Source: Mariniblastus fucicola (GTDB taxonomy: Bacteria > Planctomycetota > Planctomycetia > Pirellulales > Pirellulaceae). From it: a DNA stretch of 64,000 bases. The stretch lies in the NCBI RefSeq assembly GCF_008087665.1, contig NZ_CP042912.1, positions 1,054,001-1,118,000 of the forward strand. The letters are read 5' to 3'. The notes beneath the pieces are model-generated. The model saw only the letters and a list, made by a program, of their open reading frames with translations, made no database searches and was not told the origin of the DNA. Made by a program: the position numbers and the translations under genes. The first letter of the stretch is position 1, and every line of letters starts with the position of its first letter. Below, piece by piece: positions 54,983 through 63,782 of the stretch.

Positions 54983-55259
54983 CAACGCGGATCTCATATC
55001 TGGAAAGTCGACGCCGCGGTTTCGTTACGACCGTTATGACCAGAACGAAAATTGCTTTTTTGTCGGTCTGCTTTCCCCCTTCGCTACGTCCGTTGAACTT
55101 TTTTCAGATTAATTGACCGTCAAAGTTTGACTATGCGAAACAGTGTCATAGGTTTCTATCGAGTCGGGAGTGAACCTGACTTGGAAGCACAACCTGCTTC
55201 GTTTTTACTTACCGAGCCCACCTGGGTTCAGCCCCCGTTCTGGGGCATCCAATTCCGTC

Positions 55260-55264
55260 GGAGG
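55260..55264 (+). promoter_or_regulatory. Strong ribosome binding site of flp
   Basis: GGAGG seven bases before the flp ATG at 55272, much stronger than most sites in the window, fitting the high expression of a pilin. Confidence 0.7.
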
Positions 55265-55271
55265 AAAAATT

Positions 55272-55445
55272 ATGAAGAACATCGTTTCAAAAGTACAACG
55301 TTTCTTGAAGTCTGAAGATGGCCCAACAGCTGTTGAGTACGCGATCATGCTTGCACTGATCGTTATCGTCTGCCTTGCAGCGATTCAATCTGTTGGTACC
55401 AACGCCAGCTCTAAGTTCAACCAAATTGCTACGCAATTGAACTAA
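55272..55445 (+). CDS. flp: Flp-type IVb pilin
   Basis: 57 residues. Leader ends SEDG, then PTAVEYAIMLALIVIVCLAA: prepilin peptidase would cut after Gly, leaving Glu at +5 and Tyr at +6 as in known Flp pilins. Major subunit of the Tad pilus used for tight adherence. First gene of the Tad cluster; followed by hairpins that may allow differential expression. Confidence 0.95.
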   Translation: MKNIVSKVQRFLKSEDGPTAVEYAIMLALIVIVCLAAIQSVGTNASSKFNQIATQLN

Positions 55446-55496
55446 CTTGGCTGGCTTCGCTTCGGCGAAGCATTTATGCCACAGATCATCGCTCAC

Positions 55497-55547
55497 CCGG
55501 ATTCGTCCGGCGTGGGCGTTTTCTGCTTTAACACCGGATGATTCCGG
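55497..55547 (+). repeat. Two CCGGA-N4-TCCGG hairpins after flp
   Basis: CCGGA-TTCG-TCCGG (55497-55510, UUCG tetraloop) and CCGGA-TGAT-TCCGG (55534-55547). The first is followed by a T-rich stretch (GCGTTTTCTGCTTT) and could partly terminate or protect the flp mRNA. Confidence 0.55.
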
Positions 55548-55559
55548 AAGGACACGATC

Positions 55560-55670
55560 ATGCCATACTCAATCTCGCCAGATATCTGTCAGCAGGGATT
55601 TGCAATGATCTGCTGTTTTTTCACGATCATCGCGGTATTCGCGAGCTACGTTCTTACGTTACGCGGCTAG
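55560..55670 (+). CDS. 36-residue membrane peptide in the Tad cluster
   Basis: ATG at 55560 preceded by GGAAGGA at 55546-55552, a good SD at 7-nt spacing. The peptide starts MPYSISPDICQQGF and has one hydrophobic helix (AMICCFFTIIAVFASYVL), then TLRG and TAG. Too short for routine gene calling. Lies between flp and the prepilin peptidase on the same strand; function unknown. Confidence 0.5.
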   Translation: MPYSISPDICQQGFAMICCFFTIIAVFASYVLTLRG

Positions 55671-55809
55671 ACCACCCATCTGGCACAAAACAAAAATACG
55701 AACACGTTTACCCTGCCCCGGGAAAACAGAATTGACGCCGCTCAGTCAAACGAAACAGACAAGAGAGTCGACTGGAAACAGTTGCATCGACAAGGTTTAG
55801 GAGAACAAC

Positions 55810-56385
55810 ATGAGCGAGATATTTGCCACCATGGCAGACAACTGGGTTTACTGGGTTGTCGCCATTTTTGCTGTCGTCGCAGCTTACATCGACGGAAAGG
55901 AACTTCGTGTTCCCAACAAACTAACATTCCCGATGATCTTCGCTGGCTGGATCTACAGCAGCATTGCTTACGGCATGGCTGGAGAGGGCTGGTACTACGG
56001 CCTGATGTGGAGCCTGATTGGCACGATCGTCGGCGGACTGACGCTGCTTCCATTTTACTCTATCGGAGGAATGGGAGCCGGCGACGTCAAAATGATGGCT
56101 GCGATCGGAGCATGGGTTCATGTCACCATCGTATTCATGTCGTTCTGTATCGGAGCAGCAGTTGGTGGCGTCATTGCCGTCATCATGATTCTGATGTCAG
56201 GCGAAGCAAAGAAACACTACGACCAGTTCTGGTATTTGATCAATGAGATCACGACCGTTCAGGATCCAGAGAAACTCAGCGAGATCGCTGCTGAGAGAAA
56301 AAGCACAATGCGTTTGCTGCCTTACGGCATTCCTATGGCAATTGGAACAGTTATCTACCTTGCCTGGGAACGAATGCTTGTCTGA
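55810..56385 (+). CDS. cpaA: Tad prepilin peptidase (A24 family)
   Basis: 191 residues; AGGAG precedes the ATG by 7 bases. Aspartyl active sites in VAAYIDGKELRVPNKLT and GMGAGDVKMMAAIGAW; about five helices. A C-terminal soluble insert (EAKKHYDQFWYLINEI) precedes the last helix. Cleaves Flp and pseudopilins at the inner membrane; TadV/CpaA orthologue. Confidence 0.93.
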   Translation: MSEIFATMADNWVYWVVAIFAVVAAYIDGKELRVPNKLTFPMIFAGWIYSSIAYGMAGEGWYYGLMWSLIGTIVGGLTLLPFYSIGGMGAGDVKMMAAIGAWVHVTIVFMSFCIGAAVGGVIAVIMILMSGEAKKHYDQFWYLINEITTVQDPEKLSEIAAERKSTMRLLPYGIPMAIGTVIYLAWERMLV

Positions 56386-56731
56386 TCTTCGCAGATCCGA
56401 TAGTCGCAGACCCACAGCTGCCGATGAAAAGACACGCTCAATGCCGATGACCTGACAAGGGTCGTCGGCGCGGGCAAAAACGTTCGCCGGATATTCCGGT
56501 GCTCAATAGAAATTGCCGGATAGTCCGGCGTTTAGGGATTTACAAGCTGTTCGACGTTCGCTGATTAGGCAGCGGACAAACAGCCGAAAATCATGACAAC
56601 TAGAAAAGCTATCAAACCCCCCGCTAGCAAGCTGACTTACAGTTTCGGCGGATCCAGGACGGAAAAGTTGCAAACAGGATGGATGCTCAATTACATCAAA
56701 AGGCAATCTCCGGAAATCCTGAGGAATCAAG
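56386..56731. other. Intergenic region within the Tad cluster
   Basis: Contains the second pair of CCGGA-type hairpins. A short frame from 56593 overlaps the cpaB start and lacks recognisable features. Confidence 0.45.
56487..56528 (+). repeat. Two CCGGA-N3-TCCGG hairpins before cpaB
   Basis: CCGGATATTCCGG (56487-56499) and CCGGATAGTCCGG (56516-56528, extended by one G-C pair). Same sequence logic as the pair after flp. Confidence 0.55.
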
Positions 56732-57727
56732 ATGAAATCAAAACAGCTCGTACTTATCGCCATCGCACTCCTGTGTGGTTTGGTATCCGCAATCGGAATC
56801 ATTCAGGCAATGGGTAACAGTGGCGACGTCGCTGAAAAAATTCCAATGGGCCCGGTACTCGTTGCCAGCGCTCACCTTGACCACAAAGCAGAACTCACTG
56901 AAGAAAATGTGAGCCTCGAAAACTGGCCAACCAACCTGATTCCCGAAGGTGCGGCAACGGACTTTGCGGAAGTCAAAAGCAAGTTCATTACGACGCGTTT
57001 GCGTACCGGACAGGCGATCATCCTGGACGACGTTTTCAATCGTAACGAAATCCCTGGCTTGGCGATTCCTCCAAATCATAAAGTGATCAACATCAAGGTT
57101 CCGCCAGAAGATTTGCTGGGCGGATTGCTTCGACCTGGCGATCGCGTTGACATCATCGGCATTTTCAATATGCGTCGTGGTGGAGAGCAGAAATCAGAAA
57201 CCAAGACTTTCCTCAAAGGGATCCGCGTCTTCAATATCGGTGCCAGCACTTCGGCTCAGGATTCGAAGAAGAACGGAAGTGCCAGCGGGATCGTTGGCGT
57301 TCTGGTAACCGAAAGTCAGTCTGAGAAGATCGTTTGGGCCAAGAAGAACGGCGAGATTCGTTTGGCGATGATCGGTGACAATGTCGCGGCTTCCGAGGAA
57401 GACCCGGATTTCCCAATGGACGAGGAAGAGCCGGAAGCAACTCCTGCGAGCATGCCCAGTTTTGACTTCACGCTGCCAAAAGCGGCACCCAAGTTTGACA
57501 AAAGCAAGCTTCGCCAAGTGAAGGTTTACTCTCAAGGCACGGTTCAGATTTCCTACTTTGACGACGACGGCAACCAAATAGAGGTTCAGGGCAGTCGTGG
57601 CAGTATGGGGCCTCCCGTAGGCATGCCAAGCGGGGCAAGAGGGTTGCCCCCGGTAGACTACGAAGGATTTGACGGTTCCGCTGAGCTTCCCAACGGCATC
57701 GAAGAAGATCAATATCGGGGTGAGTAG
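56732..57727 (+). CDS. cpaB: Flp pilus assembly protein CpaB/RcpC
   Basis: 331 residues. N-terminal helix (QLVLIAIALLCGLVSAIGII), a SAF/CpaB domain (PMGPVLVASAHLDHKAELTE, TTRLRTGQAIILDD, INIKVPPEDLLGGLLRPGDR), and a long acidic/Pro-rich C-terminus. Periplasmic partner of the Tad secretin. GAGGAA upstream of the ATG. Confidence 0.93.
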   Translation: MKSKQLVLIAIALLCGLVSAIGIIQAMGNSGDVAEKIPMGPVLVASAHLDHKAELTEENVSLENWPTNLIPEGAATDFAEVKSKFITTRLRTGQAIILDDVFNRNEIPGLAIPPNHKVINIKVPPEDLLGGLLRPGDRVDIIGIFNMRRGGEQKSETKTFLKGIRVFNIGASTSAQDSKKNGSASGIVGVLVTESQSEKIVWAKKNGEIRLAMIGDNVAASEEDPDFPMDEEEPEATPASMPSFDFTLPKAAPKFDKSKLRQVKVYSQGTVQISYFDDDGNQIEVQGSRGSMGPPVGMPSGARGLPPVDYEGFDGSAELPNGIEEDQYRGE

Positions 57728-57743
57728 GGTCGAATTACACCAG

Positions 57744-57780
57744 GTGCACGTGTCGTGTTGTTTACAACGGTCACGTGCAC
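57744..57780 (+). promoter_or_regulatory. Long hairpin between cpaB and the secretin gene
   Basis: GTGCACGTG (57744-57752) pairs with CACGTGCAC (57772-57780); inside, GTTGT and ACAAC add a second helix. Only a short TTT follows, so an attenuator, processing site or operator is possible. Confidence 0.5.
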
Positions 57781-57893
57781 TTTACCCGAGTTTACTGCTT
57801 TTGACGTGGTAATTCGGGCTGCCGAATGGATTTGGCAGCGTACTCGAACCATTGGCCACTTATCAATGTGGCTCAACCACGGGGATCTCACGG

Positions 57894-59594
57894 ATGATCA
57901 AGCATCTGAATTGCAACCTGTTTTGTGCTCTTCTTGTTGCTCTGGCGACGATTGCCTGCTCTGAAGCTTCGGTTTCAGCTCAAGCCAATCTGGGACAGCG
58001 ATTTAAGGTCGATGACTCAGTCGACCAGCTTGAATTGATCGCTGGTGCGGCCAGACGGCTCAAGTTCAAGTACGACATTCCCGAACTCGTTGTCGAGAAT
58101 CCGGAAATCGTTCAGGCAACTCCGGTTTCGCCTAACGAGATCCTGATCACGGGACTCAAGCCTGGAGTCTCAACTCTGACGGTCAGCGATGCAGACAAGA
58201 ATCTGCAGATGATCAACGTGGAAGTCAAAGTCGATACGCGAAAGCTGGAGATGGCTTTCCGCAACTACTTCCCGGACTCGCAAATCAAAGTTCACCCGTT
58301 GCAGACCGGTGTTATCCTTGCCGGGCATGTTGCCCGTGCCGATCAGGTCGCCAACATCATGGCAACGGCTCGTGATTTCTTTCCGACCAACGTCGTAAAC
58401 CAGCTTCAGGTTAACGGTAACCAGAATATTGCGATCAAAGTCAAAATCTACGAAGTATCGAGAACGAAGCTTCGTCAATTGGGAATCGACTGGTCGTACA
58501 TCGATCCTGAGTTCTCAATTGTTTCGAGTGTTTCTCAAATCATCCAGGCCGTCAACCGAAACAGCGGTGTTACAGCGGGCGAAAACACGCTTAGCTTCGG
58601 AGTCGTCGATGACGGCGGCACACAATTCGATACATTTATTCAAACGCTTGAGCGACACAGTATTGCGAAACTTTTGGACCAGCCAATTCTGGTTGCCCAG
58701 AACGGTCGCCCTGCTGAGTTCCTGTCTGGTGGAGAGATCCCAATTCTGATCCCTGCTGGCTTGGGTACCTCGACGGTTGAGTTCCGTGCCTTTGGTACCA
58801 AGCTTGACATGGTTCCGATCGTTCACGGCAACGGCGAACTGACTCTTGAAGTTCGTGCTGAAGTCTCAGAAGTCGCTGACGACCTCGCATCTGCCGATGG
58901 TACTCCCGGTTTTCGTGTCCGCCGCGTTAACACTGGCGTGAAAATGAAAGCCGGCCACACGTTGGCTCTCGCCGGTGACTACCGCGAGGATCACGCCGCA
59001 ACCAAACGTGGAATCCCCGGTTTGATGCACAGCCCTGTGTTCGGACCAATCTTCCGTACCGTTGAAGATACAGAAAACGAAACTGAGTTGGTCTTCCTGA
59101 TCACGCCACGCTTCATCAGCGACGTCGATCCTGCATCGGCTCCTCAGCTTGGCCCTGGCCAGATGACTACGGCTCCGACTTCGCGTCAGCTAATGGTTGA
59201 TGGCTACCTCGAAGTGCCACGCTGTACTGACGATTGCCCAATCCCGCCTTCATACAGCCGCCAATCGATGAACGGAAACATGAGTCAGGGTTACGGAGTC
59301 AATCCCGGAAACAACGGACAGGCGATGCCAGCTGGCTATCCTGGCATTGGAAACGGTGCGGTTGCCCCTCAAACGCCTTCGTTCCAGAGCCAGTCACCGA
59401 ACTTCGGGCAGACCCAACCAACGAATGCAAATCCTGTTCAACCGGTTTCCTTTAACAGGGATCTCGAACAGAAAGCCTCCGCTGCGAAAAAGAAAACTCT
59501 TCTCCAAAGAATCGGGATCAGTATTCCGAAACGAGAAGAAGGGAATTCTCAATCTGGTGGTGGATTCATGTGGCCTGGAGCTAACGGACAATAG
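57894..59594 (+). CDS. cpaC: Tad pilus secretin CpaC/RcpA
   Basis: 566 residues from the ATG at 57894 (start MIKHLNCNLFCALLVALATI, a signal peptide). N-terminal secretin-associated domain (LELIAGAARRLKFKYDIPEL, ILITGLKPGVSTLTVSDADK), a BON-like module (GVILAGHVARADQVANIM), and the secretin barrel (LLDQPILVAQNGRPAEFLSG, GEIPILIPAG, LALAGDY, ELVFLITPRFI). The C-terminal 130 residues are Asn/Gln/Pro-rich. Forms the outer-membrane pore of the Tad system. Confidence 0.94.
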   Translation: MIKHLNCNLFCALLVALATIACSEASVSAQANLGQRFKVDDSVDQLELIAGAARRLKFKYDIPELVVENPEIVQATPVSPNEILITGLKPGVSTLTVSDADKNLQMINVEVKVDTRKLEMAFRNYFPDSQIKVHPLQTGVILAGHVARADQVANIMATARDFFPTNVVNQLQVNGNQNIAIKVKIYEVSRTKLRQLGIDWSYIDPEFSIVSSVSQIIQAVNRNSGVTAGENTLSFGVVDDGGTQFDTFIQTLERHSIAKLLDQPILVAQNGRPAEFLSGGEIPILIPAGLGTSTVEFRAFGTKLDMVPIVHGNGELTLEVRAEVSEVADDLASADGTPGFRVRRVNTGVKMKAGHTLALAGDYREDHAATKRGIPGLMHSPVFGPIFRTVEDTENETELVFLITPRFISDVDPASAPQLGPGQMTTAPTSRQLMVDGYLEVPRCTDDCPIPPSYSRQSMNGNMSQGYGVNPGNNGQAMPAGYPGIGNGAVAPQTPSFQSQSPNFGQTQPTNANPVQPVSFNRDLEQKASAAKKKTLLQRIGISIPKREEGNSQSGGGFMWPGANGQ

Positions 59595-59649
59595 CTGTTG
59601 GCAATTTTGCCAGAACACTGTGACTGAAACTTGTTGAAACGGAATCGAA

Positions 59650-60849
59650 ATGAGCGGTACACTGCGAATTTCAATTTGTGATCCTGACGAAACATCGAGA
59701 GAGAACCTCAAGAAGTTCCTTATCGGAATGGACAAAGTTTGGCTCGAAGCGGACTGCTCCCGCTATGAGTTCTTTCGAGAGATCGTAGGCGAGACGACAC
59801 CCGATGTCGCCATCATCGCCATTGACGGAGACACAGAGAGAGCCCTGTCGCTGGTCGCAGACATCAGCCAGGAGCATCCAACTTGCGGCGTGATCGTTGT
59901 CAGTTCAGTGACCGACGGTCAGCTGATTCTGCGAGCGATGCGTAGCGGAGCACGAGAGTTTTTGAACTCTCCCGTGCAACTGGACGAGCTGATGGGCGCC
60001 TTGGATCGCGTTTCCTCAAACGGTTCCGGCAGCGGTCAACGTTCAAAAAGCGGAGTCATCATCCCGGTCGCTGGTGCGTCGGGCGGAGTTGGAGCGACTT
60101 CGATTGCGGTCAACATGGCCGTTTCGCTAGCTCAGAATCCTGAACGAAGCGTCGTCCTTGTCGACCTCGACCTGGCTTTGGGAGATGCCGATATCTTTCT
60201 GGATTTGATGGCGGAGTACACGCTGCTGGATGTCGCCCAGAATATCGCTCGGCTCGACCTCGCATTACTTCGAAAATCGTTGACAAAACACCAGTCGGGC
60301 GTTTATCTGTTGCCGCGCCCTGTTCAAATCGAAGACAATGCTTCGATCTCAGAAGACGATCTGCGAAAAGTTCTTGGTTTGTTGAAGGCGTCTTTCTCAC
60401 ACGTCATTGTGGACTTGTCCAAGTCATACAATCGCCTGGACATGGTCGCTCTCGAAGCATCGACCTACGTCATGCTTTTGACGCAGCTTGATTTGCCATG
60501 TCTGCGAAACGTTGTGCGTTTGTTGGCGTCGTTTGAACGATACGAAGGCGTTTCTGAACGCGTCAAAGTTGTCGTCAATCGCGCCGGTCTTGAGAAGAGC
60601 CAGATTAGCCTTGAGAAGGCAGAGAAGACGATCGGTGGAGAAATTTACGCACGTATCTCGAACAACTATGCCGTCATCTCGGAATGTAGAAACAACGGAA
60701 TCCCATTGCTGGAACAGGCTCCCAAAGCTGCAATCACCCAGCAGATCACGGAACTCGGCGACCGGCTTTCAGGAGATTCCTCCTCATCCGTCGCCCTTGA
60801 TGATGACGCGAAAGAAAAGAAAGGCTGGCTGAACTTCCTTTCGAAGTAG
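59650..60849 (+). CDS. cpaE: Tad pilus CpaE/TadZ-like ATPase
   Basis: 399 residues. N-terminal receiver-like domain (LRISICDPDETSRENLKKFL, DVAIIAIDGD, GVIVVSSVTDGQLILRAMRS) then a ParA/MinD-type ATPase: deviant Walker A PVAGASGGVGATSIAVNMA, VVLVDLDLALGDADIFLD, VIVDLSKSYNRLDMVAL. Localises the pilus machinery at the pole. Ends in a strong terminator; no cpaF, tadB or tadC follows. Confidence 0.93.
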   Translation: MSGTLRISICDPDETSRENLKKFLIGMDKVWLEADCSRYEFFREIVGETTPDVAIIAIDGDTERALSLVADISQEHPTCGVIVVSSVTDGQLILRAMRSGAREFLNSPVQLDELMGALDRVSSNGSGSGQRSKSGVIIPVAGASGGVGATSIAVNMAVSLAQNPERSVVLVDLDLALGDADIFLDLMAEYTLLDVAQNIARLDLALLRKSLTKHQSGVYLLPRPVQIEDNASISEDDLRKVLGLLKASFSHVIVDLSKSYNRLDMVALEASTYVMLLTQLDLPCLRNVVRLLASFERYEGVSERVKVVVNRAGLEKSQISLEKAEKTIGGEIYARISNNYAVISECRNNGIPLLEQAPKAAITQQITELGDRLSGDSSSSVALDDDAKEKKGWLNFLSK

Positions 60850-60881
60850 CCTGCCGCCACAACCTATCCCGCAACCCGAAG

Positions 60882-60907
60882 CCCTGCTCGCTGAGCAGGG
60901 TTTTTTT
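60882..60907 (+). terminator. Intrinsic terminator of the Tad cluster
   Basis: CCCTGCTC and GAGCAGGG (60882-60889 with 60893-60900) form a perfect 8-bp stem with a 3-nt loop, followed by TTTTTTT (60901-60907). Located 33 bp after cpaE. Confidence 0.92.
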
Positions 60908-60975
60908 GCGCGATCGACACTTCCACTCTCGCGGTGTTTCTGTTTCAGGTTGCTCTCACGATCATGACTCTAGCT

Positions 60976-61929
60976 CTAGCCGCGGCTGATCCAGTCGAGG
61001 CCGATATCGAAATTGAGTGCCGAATGCGTCAACGCTCCTACACTAATTCGATCCACTCCCGTTGCCGCAATGCCGGAAATCGTGTCAAGATTCACGCCGC
61101 CGCTGGCTTCCAACAGGACGTTCGGGCAACGTTCGTCGCGAATTTTCACTGCAGTCGCCAGTTGCTCGGTCGACATGTTGTCCAACAGCACGATGTCGGG
61201 CTGTGTCGAATTGGATGCCGCGATCGCGATCTTAAACTGTTCAATCGTGTCGACTTCCAATTGAAGAATTGTATTGTCGCCATTGGGCAGTCGTGATGCG
61301 TTATCCAAAATCCACTTCCTCGACTGCGAAAGTGCTTGAGGGATCACGTCGATATCGTTTTCAACCTGAGACCGAAAGAACGCCAGATGGTTGTCTTTCA
61401 ACATGACGGCATCGTACAGTCCCATGCGATGGTTCGTCCCGCCTCCGCACGCGACAGCGTACTTCTCGAGTCGTCGCCATCCGGGTGTCGTCTTGCGTGT
61501 ATCCAAAACCTGAGCCTTCGTTCCCGCGACGCGGTCCACGAATGAATGGGTCAGCGTGCTGATTCCGGAAAGCCGGCACATGAAGTTCAAGCAAGTACGT
61601 TCAATCGTCAGGATGTCGTGGGCCGGGCCCTTCATCGTTGCAATGGTCTGTTTCGGCTCCACGACGTCACCGTCAGCAACAGAGACGACCAGCTCAACGC
61701 GCGGTGCAAATTTTTCAGCGACCAGTTTCGCGACCTCGACGCCGCAAACAACGCCAGACTCACGACTGACAAACGCCGCCGACGCCTTTGAATCGTGAGG
61801 CACAATTGAGTCGGTCGTGCAGTCGATGCCGGTTTCCAGATCAGACGAACCGGTGTCCTCCGTCAACGAGGACTCGATCAGCTTCAACGCATCTTCAATC
61901 GTTTCCTTCGATAGCTCAGACACAATCAT
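60976..61929 (-). CDS. nadC: Nicotinate-nucleotide pyrophosphorylase (carboxylating)
   Basis: 317 residues. LTEDTGSSDLETG, ERTCLNFMCRLSGISTLT, VLDTRKTTPGWRRLEKYAVA and GGGTNHRMGLYDAVMLKDNH are NadC signatures; VLLEASGGVNLDTISGIAAT binds the phosphoribosyl group. Makes nicotinate mononucleotide from quinolinate for NAD. Overlaps the preceding arsC by 14 bp. Confidence 0.96.
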   Translation of the reverse strand: MIVSELSKETIEDALKLIESSLTEDTGSSDLETGIDCTTDSIVPHDSKASAAFVSRESGVVCGVEVAKLVAEKFAPRVELVVSVADGDVVEPKQTIATMKGPAHDILTIERTCLNFMCRLSGISTLTHSFVDRVAGTKAQVLDTRKTTPGWRRLEKYAVACGGGTNHRMGLYDAVMLKDNHLAFFRSQVENDIDVIPQALSQSRKWILDNASRLPNGDNTILQLEVDTIEQFKIAIAASNSTQPDIVLLDNMSTEQLATAVKIRDERCPNVLLEASGGVNLDTISGIAATGVDRISVGALTHSALNFDIGLDWISRG

Positions 61930-62359
61930 CGTCTTTCAGTTTTGCCAGATAGGCGCCGATGCGACCGCGGATCAGGTCTGCAACGCTGCGAAAAACTTTC
62001 ATCTTGTCTTCATCGCTACCTTCGGCGTCGTTCGGGTCTTCGAACGGCCAATGCAAGACGCGGCTCGCGCCCGGAAAAACCGGACAGGCGGTTTTTGCGT
62101 TGTCGCAAACCGTCACGACCAGGTCAAACTCCTGACCATCAAACTCGGTGATCGATTTACTGGTCAAGCCTTCGGTTGGCAGCTCGAATTCCTTCAGCAG
62201 TTCAATCGCCATCGGATGGACGTAGCCCGACGGATCGGAACCAGCAGAAAACGCTTCCCAGCGTCCTTCGCCAAGGTCGTTCCAGATCACTTCAGCCATT
62301 TGGGAGCGACAGGAATTCCCTGTGCACAGGATGAGGACTCTTTTCTTGTTCTCGGACAA
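61916..62359 (-). CDS. arsC: Low-molecular-weight phosphatase-type arsenate reductase
   Basis: 147 residues with a TTG start at 62359 ([M]SENKKRVLILCTGNSCRSQ), preceded by AGGAAAAG and 10 bp after the glnA stop; an ATG at 62398 would overlap glnA. Active site CTGNSCRSQ (CX5R), and the second redox Cys region VVTVCDNAKTACPVFPG, ending in PFEDPNDAEG with the general-acid Asp. Thioredoxin-coupled ArsC. Second gene of the glnA-arsC-nadC transcript. Confidence 0.92.
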   Translation of the reverse strand: MSENKKRVLILCTGNSCRSQMAEVIWNDLGEGRWEAFSAGSDPSGYVHPMAIELLKEFELPTEGLTSKSITEFDGQEFDLVVTVCDNAKTACPVFPGASRVLHWPFEDPNDAEGSDEDKMKVFRSVADLIRGRIGAYLAKLKDDDCV

Positions 62360-62369
62360 TGCTCTTTTC

Positions 62370-63782
62370 CTAGATGTCGTAGTAAAGACAAAATTCAAAT
62401 GGATGTGGTCGACGGCGCATGGATTCTACTTCCTGGTCACGCTTGTGCGCAATCCAGTGCTGCACGACGTCGCGCGTAAACACGTCGCCGCGAAGCAAAA
62501 ACTCGTGATCGAATTCGAGAGCCGCGAGCGCTTCGGCGAGCGACCCTGGAGTTCGCGGAACATCTTTCAGTTCCTCCGGCGGCAAATCGTAAATATCTTT
62601 GTCCAGCGGTTGGCCCGGATCGACTTTGTTTTCGATTCCATCCAAAGCCGCCATCAGAATTGCGGAAAACGAAAGGTATGGATTGCCACCCGCATCGGGA
62701 CAGCGGAACTCGACGCGTTTCGTCGCCGGATCGGTGCTGTAAACCGGAATGCGGCACGCCGCCGAACGGTTTCGCTGCGAGTAAGCCAGGTTGATCGGTG
62801 CTTCAAATCCTGGAATCAATCGCTTGTAGCTGTTGGTGGTTGGATTGGTGAATGCCAGCAGTGCAGCAGCATGTTTCAGAATCCCACCGATCGCATACAT
62901 CGCCGTTTGGCTCAGCCCGGCGTACGCGTCACCGGCGAAAATGGGTTCGTCTTCTTTCCATAGCGATAGATTTGTGTGCATGCCGGAACCTGCCTCGTCG
63001 AGCAGCGGTTTGGGCATGAACGTGGCCGACTTTCCATGTCGCGCGGCAACGTTTTTCACGATGTACTTATAAGTCATGATGTTGTCCGCGGCGCGAACAA
63101 GCTCGTCATACCTCAAGTCGATTTCCGATTGGCCAGCAGAGCCAACTTCATGGTGCTGGCACTCGACCGTCAAACCGCAGTCGATCATCGTCTGCATCAT
63201 TTCGTTGCGGACGTCCATCAGTTTGTCGACCGGTGCACTGGCAAGGTATCCTCGCTGATACCGCGGACGGTAACCAGAGTTCGGGCCAAGATCGGTGCCA
63301 CGATTCCAGGGGCCTTCGTCGCTGTCGATGTGGTACCACGCAGCATTGCGGGTCTGGTCGAACTGGATGTTGTCGAAAATGAAAAACTCAGCTTCCGGTC
63401 CGAACCACGCGCGGTCGGCAACGCCGGAGCCTTTCAAATAGTTGACGGCTTTGCGAGCGATGAATCTTGGATCGCGGCTGTAGTCTTCAAACGTGATCGG
63501 GTCGACGACGTTGCAGATGATGTTCAGCGTTGGCAGTTCGGTGAATGGATCCAGAAAGCAAGTGTCAGGCTGAGGCAGCAACAGCATGTCGCTTTCGTCG
63601 ATACGTTGCCATCCTTGAACGCTTGAACCGTCGAAGCCGATGCCTTTTTCGAAAACCGCTTCGCCAAACATGGACACCGGCACGGTCGTGTGAGCCCACT
63701 GGCCGAGGAAGTCCGTGAATCGCAAATCGACGGCGCCAACATTGTTCTCACGGCAGTAAGCAAGTACTTCTTTGGGTGTCAA
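62370..63782 (-). CDS. glnA: Glutamine synthetase, type I
   Basis: 470 residues when started at the TTG at 63782 ([M]TPKEVLAYCRENNVGAVDL), which has GGAG six bases upstream and gives the canonical GSI length; the frame continues to 63932 but that part is unlikely. GFDGSSVQGW, FGPEAEFFIFD, HHEVGSAGQSEID, NPTTNSYKRLIPGFEAP and adenylylation Tyr in DIYDLPPEELKD. Makes glutamine from glutamate, ammonia and ATP; the Tyr suggests GlnE control. Confidence 0.95.
   Translation of the reverse strand: MTPKEVLAYCRENNVGAVDLRFTDFLGQWAHTTVPVSMFGEAVFEKGIGFDGSSVQGWQRIDESDMLLLPQPDTCFLDPFTELPTLNIICNVVDPITFEDYSRDPRFIARKAVNYLKGSGVADRAWFGPEAEFFIFDNIQFDQTRNAAWYHIDSDEGPWNRGTDLGPNSGYRPRYQRGYLASAPVDKLMDVRNEMMQTMIDCGLTVECQHHEVGSAGQSEIDLRYDELVRAADNIMTYKYIVKNVAARHGKSATFMPKPLLDEAGSGMHTNLSLWKEDEPIFAGDAYAGLSQTAMYAIGGILKHAAALLAFTNPTTNSYKRLIPGFEAPINLAYSQRNRSAACRIPVYSTDPATKRVEFRCPDAGGNPYLSFSAILMAALDGIENKVDPGQPLDKDIYDLPPEELKDVPRTPGSLAEALAALEFDHEFLLRGDVFTRDVVQHWIAHKRDQEVESMRRRPHPFEFCLYYDI

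Noticed and set aside
55170-55215. Sigma-54-like sequence upstream of flp (TTGGAAGCACAACCTGCTT)
   Set aside because: Spacing between GG and GC is 11 instead of the strict 10 bases, and the -24 block is poor.
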